DNA from: Pempheris klunzingeri
Lineage: Eukaryota; Chordata; Actinopteri; Acropomatiformes; Pempheridae
Reading direction: 5' to 3'
DNA: 64,000 bases
Assembly: GCF_042242105.1 (NCBI RefSeq)
Contig: NC_092022.1
Span: 13,512,001-13,576,000, forward strand
Positions 14,170-27,270 of the stretch are shown here, one piece after another (positions within the stretch are counted from its first letter, which is position 1; every line of letters begins with the position of its first letter). Under the pieces are notes generated by a model. It was not told the DNA's origin. It did no database searches and saw only the letters and a list, made by a program, of their open reading frames with translations. The translations under genes and the position numbers were made by a program.

Positions 14170-15874
14170 GCTCTGGGAGAAGAGGGAGCTGCCATCAAGC
14201 ACAGATGGAGAGGGCAGCATCCTTCGAGATTTGACATGGGGGAGAGTATTCGGGGAGGGCCCTCAAAAGTTTTGCAGATGCTCAATTTCTGACCACCCAA
14301 TTATCCTCAGCAAATTAAAGCAGGTCTTAAATGATTTGGTAGGCATCTACACTTTGGTCTTTGGTCTATACATTACATTACGTGCCATTTTGCTTGCGTC
14401 TATCAAAAAACTTGAGATCTACAAGTCTGTAGGGCGGGAGGGGGGGTGGTTGACTTGAACTTGAGTTAATGTTAACGTGTTGAAATGTGCCATGATTGGA
14501 ATGAAGAGAGAAAAGGTCATTACCAGGCCAAAGACAATGGGGACATGAGAGAGGAAGATTTAAAAAAAAAAAAAAAAAAAGACAACAAGATGAATATAAA
14601 ATAGGTTTGAATTAAGACCATGTCTAAGTGGATTTTCCACAGTATCGCCTACATGTAGTGCCTTGAGAGCAGTGGTCAAGAAGAGTAAGTTGTGGGGTAG
14701 GGATTCATAACTTAGATGGGGTATTATTTTGTCATTTGTAGTGTCCGCAAATCACATTTGTGAATGCTTTCTCCCTGTCATTGGCTTGGCTCCTTCAGGC
14801 CCATATTCTGACTCAGGCGCTATGCAGGGGTATGCCTAAACTAGATTGTATGAGATATTTTCCCATACTGAGTTACTTACCTGTACTTTAGAGTGTATGT
14901 ATGCGTGTGTGAGTGTGTGTGTGTGTGTGCGTGCGTGCGCAACTGTATGGTGGTTTGTTTTCTCCAGTGCAGGTCTGCATGCAGTGAATGTGAGTATATT
15001 TGTGTGGGTGTGTATTAACATATGTGTCTATGTACTGTATGCATGGAAAGGCCTTCTGCGTCACTGACCTAACCCCTTGTTTCCATGCCAAAGTTACCCC
15101 TGATGGCCACATTTTATGGCTCAGATGGGTAATTTAATTAACAGCTACTCAGAGTGACATAGAAACCTTCACTTTACTGGAAGACATTGAACTATACCTA
15201 GAGGCACAATCAGGTTAAACATATTATGAGTTTTTAGGACCTTTTTTTTTGTGTGTACCAGAGATTCATTTGATTGTGTTAATCAGTGGGTCAAATCATG
15301 AGTGGTGTAGTTGATAAGTTGAGTATTCTTTCAGATAGATGATAGGCTTATCTTATTACTATAATGTTCATTATGTACTGTATGTCTTACAAGGCTTTGT
15401 AAAGACATGTTATCGATGTGTATTTCAAGTTTGCCTTTTACTCAACTCTCCCCATCCCCCCTTTAATGATATTGTCATTATTGTACTAGAACTTTTTATT
15501 GTTGATGCCTCTAATTTTCTTAGTATATTTTAATCATTTTGCTTAATCCTGCTGTTATGATCAGTTTATGTCATGTTAAATGATAAATTGTAACCGTAGT
15601 ATTGTTTCATTTAATTAATTGAAGGTCAAGCTTGGGGTGCAAGGCTGGAAGGTTTTGGGGATGGGCTGCTAGAGCATTTTTTTTCTCTTTTTTTGTTTTT
15701 GTTTTTTGTACTGTGACATATTAAGATTTCTGGATTTTTTTTCCAAATAAAGCTGATATTAGGGGTTTCTGTTGTAAGGTATTTATGTGTTCTCTGCTAC
15801 ATTCATTAGTTGATAATTATCGCAATCTTCCCTATATTTCTGGCATTAATTTGACCTTTTTTCCCCCAAATAAA
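14170..15874 (+). other. rhoa: rhoa 3' UTR with two poly(A) signals
   Basis: The long 3' UTR is typical of rhoa. It contains a run of about 19 A (14562-14580), a TG microsatellite (about 14892-14940) and T-rich stretches. AATAAA is found at 15746-15751 and again at 15869-15874. No second coding frame is convincing. Confidence 0.65.
14892..14940. repeat. TG microsatellite in rhoa 3' UTR
   Basis: Interrupted (TG)n with GC variants near its end. Confidence 0.85.
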
Positions 15875-15969
15875 AACGCTAATAACCATTCAAAATATCT
15901 GATTCTATGATTTTACATCTGATATGAAAATATCTACGGAGCCGCTTCTGATGATGCCATATATGTCCT

Positions 15970-16231
15970 CTCAGTTCATTGGTCAGTGGAGGTTTGGCCT
16001 GCCTGTCTTGTCCAATCATCGTCGTCATTAATGTGTTCGCTCTCCAAGCACCAATCACATTCCAGAGTCAGCCTCTGGTCCCGCCCACTGAAATGTTGTC
16101 TTGCTGTGGCCATTTTACACTTGGTTCTCTGAAAAATATTTACTCTCACTGTCCTGTAAAATAAAGCGTCCTTCTCACCTGGGCTTTCTGCGTGACATTT
16201 GGAGAGCTGCTGTTGGTCACATGTGATATTG
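15970..16231 (+). promoter_or_regulatory. rbm10: rbm10 promoter and non-coding first exon
   Basis: CCAAT-type motifs in both orientations (ATTGG near 15978, CCAAT near 16012 and 16051) and a GC box (CCCGCCC near 16081) precede a candidate first exon. That exon ends at 16231 before the strong donor GTAAGT. A second 5' UTR segment begins after the acceptor at 16707 and carries the ATG. Confidence 0.5.
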
Positions 16232-16746
16232 GTAAGTGTTTGTGCTATTTCACACATAAATGCGTTTGCGACGCCTGACAGCCGTTTGGAGGCAGCGCCT
16301 CAGCCTGGACTAGCTAGCCTACCTTAGGCTACATTAGTTAGCTTGGCCGCTAACCGAGATGACCGCCACACGTCATTGTTGAATACTCCTAGTTGGATTT
16401 TTAGGTTACACGTGTGCACATGTTTATTAGTGATGCAGGGTCATGCCAATCCGTTTAAGTAGCGTTTAGTGAGTATTTTGTAAGGTGGACTTAGGAGCTA
16501 TCAAGTTGCAGAAGTCTGTGCAGTATTGAAACATCCAGGTGACAAAACTACGACAATGTTACTTGTCTTCTGTACAGTTGTTTCTAAGTTTTGAGTCAAA
16601 GGTAAGATCTGTGTACAGCCATTCTGTAAAGTCCATAGTGATCCCCTATGATTATAAAATCAACTGCTGATGTACTTCTAGGGTACCTAATGCTGTAACT
16701 AAATCAGAAAAAGGACAGAGACCTGGAGCAGAGTCAGTGGATCAGC

Positions 16747-19700
16747 ATGGACTGTGAGCGGAGGTGAGTTAAACATTCATTTTATACTTTTCCTCCCTAA
16801 AGAGTGCAGGTGTTGGACTGGTCCCCAATGTTACCTTTCACGGTCAGCAGGGGTGGGCGAGGTGACCGCACAGGTCGCTACGGCAACAACCACAATGATC
16901 ACAACTTTCGGGACATGGATTACCGAGCCTATGGCCAAGAGGATGAGGATCCAGGAGCAGGATATGATGGGGACAGACCATACGGCTGTGACGAGCAATC
17001 ACTGGGTGTGCGTGACTCGCCAGGACATCTCCAAGACCGTCCAGGGTTTCACCAGAGAGGAGATGGGCGAGGGGACATTGGGCGTGAGGGGAAAGGGCTC
17101 CCGTGGCCCTCGTGCTCTCAAACACAGGGTGATCTAAGCCTTCCCGTGCTTCAGAGAGAGGAGGAGGGACCCAGGCGGGAGTTTGAGCAGTTGCGGACTG
17201 TCCCACTGGAGAGGGGACCAGGGAAAGGTGGAAGAGGCTTTCCTGAGAACAGTGCCCCTCATCCAGGGAGTAGGGATGGCAACTGGGGTCGTGGCGGTGC
17301 TCATTCTGAACAGATGGAATACAACCCAGCAAGACCGAGAGAGGAGGACAGGTTCTCTCGTGCGGCGGTGAAGAGAAGGGTAAGCCGCATCGAGTCCATC
17401 TTCCTCATAGAACTGCTACAATTTTATTTTGTTGTTGTCTAATTTGTCATTGTCCTACAAAGGCTTTTCCAGGGGGGGGAGAGGAGCATATTTGTGGGAG
17501 TGCTGGTCCAGACCAGTGCCTCGAGGAGCTGGATCAGAGGGACCAGGACTACCGTGCAGATCTAGACCACAACCAGAGGCCAAGCAACATCATAATGCTA
17601 CGCATGCTGCCACCCAGTGCCACCGCCAATGAGGTAATTGTCTCCAGGTTGTGTTTGTGTTTCTCCCTACGATGGTCTGGTGCTGCATGGGTCTTGTTCT
17701 TAGTAGGCTTAAATGGCTAAAATGCATCTGTGTTCATAGATCCGAGCACAACTTCAGGAGCAAGGGATCCAGCCAAGAGAGGTTCGCCTCATGAGGAACA
17801 AATCTTCAGGTGAGAACTTGTCCATTGACCCGATTTTATTTTTTTCACTCTGCCTTTCTCCCTTTGTGTCACACTCATCCATTACTTGCTCTTTCCAGCT
17901 TGTTTTCATTGTTCTTTCAGGTGACCTTACCATATCTGCTCGGCCTTCTCTCTGTTATAAACATCCTTTCTTTCCTGTTTCTTCTTTCATACTGTCCCTG
18001 TTTTTGTTCATAATCTGACAGTGGGATAGATAGCCGATACAAAGAAACACATATTTATATACTTACATACAGGCTTTTTCTTCGATTCCTGCTTTGATTC
18101 TGTGGTCTGTGGGTGTCTGAACTCTCACTAGTGTCCACATGGCAACAAAACATCCATGCACACTTCAAAGGAGAGCCCTATGTATATTTCCTTTGAAAAC
18201 AAGATTGCATGCACATATAGGCAAAGGTTATAGATCTTTATTCCATGGCTATAATTTTTCTTTTTGGCTTGAATCTCTTATTGTCTTTACCTTTCCATGA
18301 TTCCGCCTCATCCATCGTGAAGTGACATCTGTCTGACTAGACGTACAGTGCTCACAAACTAACAGTGTCAACTGAGAAATGAGCAGCAGAAGCAGAATTT
18401 GTTTGATTGTGTTTGTCAGTGTAGCTATTTTTGTATGTGTGACTGTTGGGATATAAGTGTTGCAGTTACCTCTCAGCTACGTGAGCGTCATCATTCCACT
18501 CAGAAAAGCTTGTCTTTTTCTAAAGGTTTCCCATTGCCAGGTCATTGTCTCACTGGCCTCCCCCTCCGCTAACTGGTTGTCTGTAAGGTGTGTCTATCTG
18601 ACACTGGCACGCTTACAGTCCCCTGCACTGCTCTTGTCTTTCTCACCCCTACATCACTGTTTCTCTGTTTTTAGGCCTTTTGTGATTACACCCCATGTGA
18701 AACCATAACCAGTGCTGTTTAAAGTTAGTTAAGTCTAAATATTTTGAAAAAAATGTGTTGTCAGTCAGCTATGTAATGCATGGACATGATATAGGAGCGT
18801 GTAATAATAATAATAAGATGAGACATCCCACCACAGTGCTACATAGTTCAGACGGCACTCTGACTCTTAACAGTTGCAGAGATATGCGTTTGAGTGCTTG
18901 TGTGTCTGTGTGTGTCTGTTCTGCCTTGGTGCTTCATCATTCAAAGCCAAAGCGCTCAGACTCAAACTGATGAGTGGGTAGGATTCTTCCTCTCTCTTCC
19001 TCTTTCCTTGACCCTGTTGAGATACTTGACATTGCGTCCTCCCACCCTTGTGGAGAATTTGACAGCGGCTCTCCAACCGGCTGTCAAGTGTGTTATTTCC
19101 AAGGGAGAGAGGAAGCAATGCTTTCATTTAGTGCTGATACAGGGTCTCTCTCTCTCCTCTGGACATGAAGCACTAACCCCTCACTGCGTTGTTGTTATGT
19201 TGTTGTTGTTGTTGTTCGGTTACCATGGCGCTGGGCGGTGTCCAGGTCAGAGCCGAGGATTCGCCTTCGTCGAGTTTAATGTCATACAGGAGGCCACCCG
19301 CTGGATGGAGACCAACCAGGTCACTCTCCCCTACACAGACACACATACACATATATACACACATACAATGAGACATATGGGTTAATATCCGTACAAATGT
19401 ACAGTCACATCATGCCCTGTCATGTGCACGTGATGCATTCCAGTATGGTATAGGCACACACAGAAATGGAGGAATAAGTTTTGTCCCTGATGTAGGTAGG
19501 TAAGTCTTGATACTTTGAGGGAAAAGTCATCTTTTTTTCTTTCTTTTTCTTTTTTTTTTTACTTACACAGCATTCCACAAACAGGCAAATTCATGTTACA
19601 TCATGCTGACGTCTGTCTGTCTGGGGCCCAACGACATAGTTTTCATAACTGGACCCTCCCAGTGACTTTTGCCCATCAGTTGTCCAACACATGCTCCTCT

Positions 19701-22700
19701 TTTAATAGAGGACTCCTCTTTCTTCAGTGACATGTTCTCACTCTCTCCTAAATTTACAGTACCACATTTGGGAAAGTATGAAAGTTTTAACATAGTTTCT
19801 CACATGGTCTATTGTATGTTCAATCAGAACCAGTATAGTACTTCATTTTCTTGTTTCTGAACCTTTCATATGTGGGTCATCAACCATTATTACATCTTTA
19901 GGATGGAGCTTTTGTTTATTTGGGGGTGAAGGTGGCGACATTGAGATGATATGTGTGGAAAACTGTGAAAAGGTTTCCCCTTAAGGGGGGAGGGATGACA
20001 CAATTGAACAAAACGCATTGTGTCCTTAAAAATGGGCACCCACACACTATACATACACCATCTCAGTCCGTCCCAATTTCCTAAAGCTGAAGGTTGCAAT
20101 TCTCTGGTGTCCTCTTTCTTTCAGCCTCAGTCCTACTCTCTCTCTCTCTCTCTCTCTCCCTCTCTCCCTCTCTCCCTCTCTCTCTCTGTCCCCCTCTCCC
20201 CCTCGTCCCTTTCTCTCTCTCATCTCTTGTGAGATGAGGCCTTTCTCTGGCATGTGTGGCCTAATTATCACTGATAATCATTCTTTGTTCCCCCTCCCTC
20301 TCTTTCTTTTTCTTCCAGGGAGTGCTGTTGATTCTGGGACAAAGAGTATCGATGCACTACAGCGACCCAAAACCGCGTGCCAATGAGGACTGGCTCTGCA
20401 ACAAGGTTGTTTGTGTGTTTCCATTTTGTTGCACACATCCACGGAAATCTAAATTTATATGTGTATATTGTATGCATGTAAATCAGTCACTGTTGTTGTT
20501 CAGTCTTTTAACAGTAGATGATGTAACATTTCAACAGTGTGGTGTGCAAAACTTTAAAAGGAGAGAGAAGTGCTTCAAATGCAGCGTGCCCAAATCAGGT
20601 AAAGTTTGACACAGCTACTGTAAATATCACAACTGTTCTCCCTTTTACAGTAACGCAAGCTCTCTCACAATGTAACAATAGATAAATGCAACTTTGTCTT
20701 TCCTCAGAGGCTGAGCTGAAGTTGCCACAGTTGCAGAGAGATTTGCCCATTGGCCTTCAAAAGGAGGGAGCCCAAGGCCTATTGCCCTTGCCAGCTCCCT
20801 ACCACTCTTCTGGTCCCCCTGTCAACCCAGGACAGGCTACACCGCAAGCGGATGTTGCCAATGACAGTAAGTCAATTTCTTGACATTTTTTTTACTCCAT
20901 GCAATCTCTTTCTATTTAGAGACTTACTATTCCTGTAAACTTTCATAAAGTCGTTATTTTATTAATAGATTTGATCTATGTGTACTTTTAGAACATATTG
21001 TTTAATATGGATTATGGTTAATACTAAAATGTTTTTGTTTACCCAGATATAGCATGCAAACCAGAAGGGGATACTTGGTTTCACAACACAGTATATTACC
21101 TGGTACCTTAATTGTTAAAGCTTGTGTTTATGAATATAATCTTCATATCATATAATATTCTCTCCTACCCCAGCTCTGATACTAAGAAACCTCGGCCCGC
21201 ATACTTCGTTGGAAGCCATCTTATCTGCTTTGGCTCCATTTGCCACTCTCTCCCCTTCCAATGTTCGCCTAATCAAGGACAAGCACACGCATCTCAACAG
21301 GGGCTTTGCCTTTCTACAGCTCTCTACCATAGTGGTGAGAAACGTGATGAAGCAGACACACATAAGCACTAATGCTGGACAGATTAATTTAAGAACTGTC
21401 ATTCACTTATGCTTAAGTAAAATTGTATTCTGATTATTTTAATTCATAAACATTTTGTTTACAAATGATTTTGAAATAAACTTCATCCTAAACATATATA
21501 CACACATAGGTAATTACACACAAAGGCTCCCACACCAATTCACAGGTCTCTGTATGTTTTGTCAACAGGAGGCGTCGCAGCTCCTCCAGATATTGCAGGC
21601 TCTCCAGCCAGCTCTCACTATTGACGGGAAGACTATTGTGGTGGAGTTTGCCAAAGGCTCCAAACGGTAAACACTCAAACTTGGCCACAAAGAAAACACA
21701 AGAGCACTACTCTTGCTATTACACAAAAAATATTATTGTGGATCTAAATCATGTTAAAACTCAAATTGGTAAAGTGAATGTTGCATCACAACACATAACT
21801 TTGGAGACATTTACATAAAACGAATTTGGGCTTCTGTCCATAAAGCTTTTTTTTTCTGGCTGAAAAGCGCTGGCAAGTTGGTGAGGAGCGCTGGGATGAA
21901 GCGCTCTTGTAGTTTCTAGGACAATGTATCACCACTCTGACCACTGCTGTATGATACGCTAGCGTTGCCCTTTAGCTTTTTATTATCAATTTGTAACTAT
22001 TTTTTGACATTGGCTTTTCAGTATGAGCACCCATTGGAGGATGCTTGCCCTCATACTTTGTATAGGTGAGCTTAATAATGGTGATTTCCCCACTGTCTCT
22101 GCTCAACCTGACAGCTGTAGGGCGTAGCTGTAAGGAGGATGTGGGTGCATGACACGATCCGTTGGAGACAACATCACTGAATATCATTGTATTGTCCACT
22201 TTTAGTTGGAGCCTGGTTCCAGGCTCATTGTAGGCTCACCAAGGGGACATATTGTAAAGCTCCAGATATACACAGTCACAGAACAAACTTCTCCTCCATT
22301 TTCATGGTTTCCAGGGTGACAAGTCCCACCCCATCTAATATATGATTGGTTGCCTAAAAATGAGCGTCAGTGACAACACTAGTGCCTTTTTGAAGACATC
22401 AGAGATTTTCAACTGGAAATGCTTGAAGCAGCAGTGCAATAAAGTCAGCGTGCCCTGTACAACACTTTTTCTCTGGGGGGCCACTCATACGCTCTCTCTT
22501 CATTGGGAGCAATTGGAAAAAAAGATACTGGCTCATAAAAAAAAATGTTACATACACTTTATAGCCTAAAAATAGAATAATTGTATTTTACCATCTCAAG
22601 ACGTTTTTTTGGAATGTGTGTCACCAGAAACTCTCTGAAATCCTCTCTGTGCTTGTTTTCCATGCTAGTGATGTATTTCTGACAGATGGCAGCAGAGTGA

Positions 22701-25700
22701 GTGCTGCCACAGTGGCCAGCACAGCTATCGCTGCTGCACAGTGGGCTGTCACACAGGTAACCTGTCTTTAATTTCAAATTGTATATTTATGTGTGCTTGT
22801 GTTTTTGTTCTTCCCTCATTTTAAAAATTCTTTTCAATTGTCAGACCGCTCAGAATGGATCAGGTGGAGGCCAGAGTATAGATTCAGCAGTCTATCAGCA
22901 GGGGGCGGCAGTAACATACGGTCAGGATGGAAATGAATACTCAGGGCTAGATGGCACAACATTCAAGGCCCAAACAGATGCCAGGGTTGCTGCTTTGCCC
23001 AGTGCAGGAGCAGCCTTGATCGGGGCATATACAGGAGGAGTAGCCCCAGGTTGGTATCGCATATACTAAGAATGTAGCTCATATTACCCACATGATTTAC
23101 AGTATATAGCCGTATACATCAGAATTTTGAACTGCAATTGAACCCAAGTCGTCTGCTTGTGTGTGCTTGTCCATGTACAGCTGTCATTTCATCTGAGGCA
23201 GTGACATCTGGATCAGCAGTCGTGCAGCAGCCTCTTACTCAGACTGCTCTCATCACCACAGCTACCACCACACCAGTCACACAGGTATAACGTTACTGCT
23301 TTTTTTTCCTTTGCCTCGGATGTTGCATTATTGCATTATTTCATGTCATTACTTTCTTTTTCTTAAGAGAGCTTTGTGTCTCCACAGGTTGAGATTGTGG
23401 GAAAACCACAACCAGCTGCTCCCAGCCAACCCGCCACCCCAGGCACCGAACACGAGCTCCAGCAATACCGTAAGGCTTTGGTGTCCAGTGTGGCCTACAG
23501 ATTGAGAATTTATTTGTGTTGTCCAACTTTAAGAATCAAGAGTTGGCTTCACATCTGACTGCAACTTTGTAAGGGAGAAATCCTGCATACAATATTGTAT
23601 GTTAATTTCCTGCTTAACAGTCAAGATAACCTCTATGAGAAATTAAACGCTTTTAAAGTTGATATCTGATGCTGAGGTGAATGTCCTGTGTCTTTGACTG
23701 TAGCTGTGCCAGATGTGTCCACATACCAGTATGACGAAAGCTCTGGCTACTATTATGACCCACTCACTGGACTCTACTATGACCCCAACTCCCAGGTGAA
23801 AATGCACTACAACCTAAATGTTAAGCCAGCACTTTTTAAAAGTCATTTCTGAATGTGTCCTCTCCCTTGACATTTCAGTCTGGTTTTGTGTGCCTGTCCT
23901 CTTTGCAGTACTACTATAATCCTCACACTCAGCAGTACATGTACTGGGATGGAGAGAAGCGTACCTACATCCCTGCTGCTGCTGGCCAATCAAACACAGA
24001 AGGTGCTCCCACGAGTGCAGCCCCTTCAGACTCACTGTTTGGTTCCCCCGGCAGCAAGGAGAAAAAAGACAAACCCAAGAATAAAACTGCTCAACAGGTA
24101 CTCTACATACTGGGTAAAAGTTTCCTAGTGTGCACAAAAAAATCAATTACTGATGGAATTGAAGCTGTTACTTTTTTAGGAGCTAAAACCTTTGTTAATG
24201 GACAGAATAACAATAATACTTTACAGTATAATGCAATTCAGCTCAAAATGAACAGATAACAGCCAAAATTAGCTTAGTTATATAACTCCTCTTGTATACT
24301 CTCAACAAAAGTTGTTTTATACTTCAGATGCAAATACAAGGTAGTATTCATTGAAGGACTACTGACATGGATTGGGCTAACTCTGGAATACAACATTTTA
24401 AAATAGTAAGTCTTCCTCTGCTGAGTTCGTTTAACAGTCTAACTTGCATCTCTCGTCGTTTATATTAATTAATAGATTGCCAAAGATATGGAGCGCTGGG
24501 CTAAGAGTCTCAACAGACAGAAGGAGAACATGCGGTCTGTCACCTCGGCCCCCACCGTTGGCTCCACAGCTCTACCACCTGGCTTCACGAGGACACCTGG
24601 CCACAGTCGCTTAGATGACCGCCGAGAATCTGCTAGTGCTGACGCAGGTTATGCTGTTCTGGAGAAAAAGGTGCATGACCCATACACAGACACACGTTTA
24701 GCTGTAAGCACCTGTGTACCTACAGGGCAGCAGGGTTACAATAGTGACTGGGGAGAATGACCATTAATCAGAGAACTTGGAGTCCGGCTCCTACAACCAC
24801 TCATCCTGTCCCAGTGGAAATAATAAGACAATGTCTGCATAAGATGCGATCTTATCAACTGACATGGCAATCTCACTGATGTTACTTTTCTGTCCTGCAG
24901 GGGGCACTATCTGAACGGCCTCAGATTTTTCTGGACCAGATCCGACAAAGCGCAGAAGTGAGGACATAGTCATAGTGATGTATTTGTGATGTTATATAGG
25001 TCTGTTTCCCCCAGTGGTGTTTGTGTTTTTTGTAGAGGATGTTCCAAAACTTGTTTTATGCACACTATCATTAACTCTGTGTCTATTTGTTGCTTAGTCT
25101 TTCATCTTGCATCTTTTTTTCTGCAGCGTTCCCCACCTCAGCAGCAGGGTCTGGTCCCAGCCTACAGCGGAGAAACTGACAGCGAGGAAGAAGGAGGCGA
25201 GAAAGATGAGAAGGAAGGGAGAATGACAGACTGGGTTAAACTGGCCTGTCTTCTGTGTAGGAGGCAGTTCCCCAGCAAGGAGGCCCTCATCAGGCACCAG
25301 CAGCTCTCTGAACTACATAAGGTGGTTACACAAACAATTTGATTGTAATTTTACACTGTCTACAAACATGTAATATAAGTTCACTCCTGTCTGGAAAGAC
25401 TACCTGTTTTCAGTATGTTTTATTAAATCGTTGGCTCATGCATTCTTTACAACCTGTTGTCTAAAGAGTGTTTAAAAAAGATGGGTGCAGCCTAATGACG
25501 TTCCTCTTGTAATCGTGCAAACTTGCACCTCTTTACCTGTCTGCCTTCAGCAAAACCTGGAGCAGAGAAGAGTCCACCAGGAAACTGCAGGCAAAGAGGT
25601 TGGTTAAGCCTCAGAGTCTGACTGTAGGAGTTGGACAAGATTGTAATTATGTTTGTTACTGATTGAGTGCAGTCATTGATTTCATTGTTCTCTTGTTTTG

Positions 25701-26086
25701 GCAGCAGAGACTTGTAGATGGACCTGAACCACCTGATCCTAAGAAAAGGAAGTTTAGCCCCATGTAAGCAGCAGTGCAGCTACTGTCAGACTCTCCATGC
25801 TGATGTCTTGTTTGAAGTTCACAGTTGGTTTTAACTCTGTTGAAGTAATAACTGTTATTGTACGGCCTGTTGCTTAAGCCACACAACACACAACTATGCC
25901 AGTACAACCATTTGCCAGCAGTAGCGAATGTGTGTTTCTCTCCTTACAGGTTTGTGTGTGTGCTTAGCGTTGTTTTATTCTCTTTCTCTCTTTAGTGATG
26001 GGATCACAGGCACGAGTCTTGGTGCCAGGATGCTGCAGGGAGGTGTGAAAAAGGGACTTCTATTGCGCAACATGCAAGTGGAGTGA
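16747..26086 (+). CDS. rbm10: RBM10-like RNA-binding splicing factor, G-patch truncated (22 coding exons, about 943 aa)
   Basis: Exons: 16747-16763, 16851-17379, 17463-17633, 17740-17809, 19246-19319, 20319-20405, 20538-20598, 20708-20866, 21174-21334, 21569-21666, 22669-22756, 22845-23049, 23181-23284, 23388-23469, 23704-23795, 23909-24097, 24476-24670, 24901-24957, 25127-25321, 25551-25598, 25705-25763, 25996-26086. RBM10 binds pre-mRNA in the nucleus and promotes exon skipping (known). Domains in order: N-terminal [14 protein letters not shown]1 about 223-303; RanBP2 zinc finger about 310-335 ([18 protein letters not shown]); RRM2 about 390-475; OCRE about 640-695 ([19 protein letters not shown]); C2H2 finger with Cys854, Cys857, His870 and His877. 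The zinc-finger and linker motifs ([15 protein letters not shown]) fit RBM10 rather than RBM5. The end is odd: after SLGARMLQ, where a G-patch should begin, 18 unrelated residues and a stop follow. An in-frame alternative acceptor at 16803 would add 16 residues. Confidence 0.93.
20134..20226. repeat. CT-rich microsatellite before an rbm10 acceptor
   Basis: (CT)n with CCCT interruptions ends about 90 bases before the acceptor of the exon at 20319, in the intron 19320-20318. Confidence 0.85.
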
Positions 26087-26726
26087 GCCATCGCCTTGAA
26101 GTCTCAACTTCCGACCCAAACAGGACAATGACAATGCCTAGCACGCAACATGTCACCATTAACATCATATAGATATCTGTAGATAAACCTCTTAATTTTG
26201 ATTAGACATCACAATTACCTCAACAGTGGTAATACACTCATATTAACTGATCCTGTAGCAGTGGATGTCAGGATATTGCACAGAATGCACTTTTTTGCTT
26301 TCTTCCTGAATGATGCAGTTTTGAGTTCTCACTTGCTTCAGAGCTTGTGTGTGATAAACAAGCTTTATGTGATTGGGAATTTGTTGGAAAATGAAAGATC
26401 AATATAGATCTTTATGGCAGCAAATGGGATTTTCTAATATAACTGTCTATGCACCATAGATTTTTTTTTTTATTTAATGCTATATGCCTTGTCATTCAGT
26501 GAATGACTGATATGGGCATGAAGTGTGTGTACATTTTAGTAGAGACTGGCCTCATGAACTGGACAAGGCCACCCCAACACTTGCGTGTAGATAAAGTATC
26601 TCAGTTTGTCATATTGCCGATATGAATTCACAATGTAATACATACTTATCCTTGGAGAAAGTAATTTTTTATGTCTGTACTTGTTCAATAATGTGACTGT
26701 GTTTCATTAAGCTCATGTAAATTAAA
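26087..26726 (+). other. rbm10: rbm10 3' UTR
   Basis: AT-rich non-coding sequence ends near the variant poly(A) signal ATTAAA at 26721-26726. I searched it by eye for a lost G-patch exon (a GWxxGxGLG-type sequence) and found none. Confidence 0.5.
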
Positions 26727-26906
26727 CCAGAGTAACACATTTTCATCATTATCAATGATTAATGTCTTGTTTGGGCAAAGCAGTAACCGGGTAGCTGCAT
26801 TGCGGCATTTTAACTTGAAATTTCCAAACCTGTGTTTTTGGAAATCTGCGGTTATAAAAAGAGGAATATAATGTAACTCTTCTAGTGTAACTTCTGTAAT
26901 GTAACA

Positions 26907-26975
26907 TGTTTACCTGCAGGATGAATCTTCAACACACCTGTGACCATGTTACTGCTGCTGAGTTTCCATGGCAAC
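26907..26975 (+). promoter_or_regulatory. lrrc23: FOX-like site and RFX X-box upstream of lrrc23
   Basis: GTTTCCATGGCAAC at 26962-26975 fits the palindromic RFX X-box (GTYNCC-AT-RGNAAC) that controls cilia genes. TGTTTAC at 26907-26913, the complement of GTAAACA, fits a forkhead site such as FOXJ1 uses. They lie about 300-360 bases upstream of the lrrc23 start codon. Function is inferred from motif and neighbour. Confidence 0.7.
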
Positions 26976-27270
26976 AGCAAACGCTTCTCTCTGTTAGTTA
27001 GCAGACGTAAACTGCAGTTAGCTTCATCAAAGAGTTAGCTTATACTTTAAGTTTACTTAATAAGGTGGTTGTTACAATACGGTGTTATTATAGTACTGAA
27101 AAGGAGCAAACCTAACTCAGCTAGTGTGTGACCTGACAGGCCGAGCTGCAGTCACATAAGCTACTAACTAACGCCAGCTAGCTACTAATGCTAGGCCAGC
27201 TAGACCCGTCCACTGCAGTGACGCGCTACTCTCTGTGAAAACACTTGTCCAATTGAGCAGGATTTCTAAT

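Noticed and set aside
16803-16850. First choice of acceptor for rbm10 coding exon 2
   Set aside because: The later acceptor at 16851 gives the conserved [17 protein letters not shown] join, so I used that and kept the earlier one as an alternative.
16844-17332. 162-codon minus-strand frame
   Set aside because: Antisense shadow of the GC-rich second coding exon of rbm10.
21830-22340. Possible nested element in an rbm10 intron
   Set aside because: Several AGCGCT words repeat locally, but I could find no ends, inverted repeats or coding frame.
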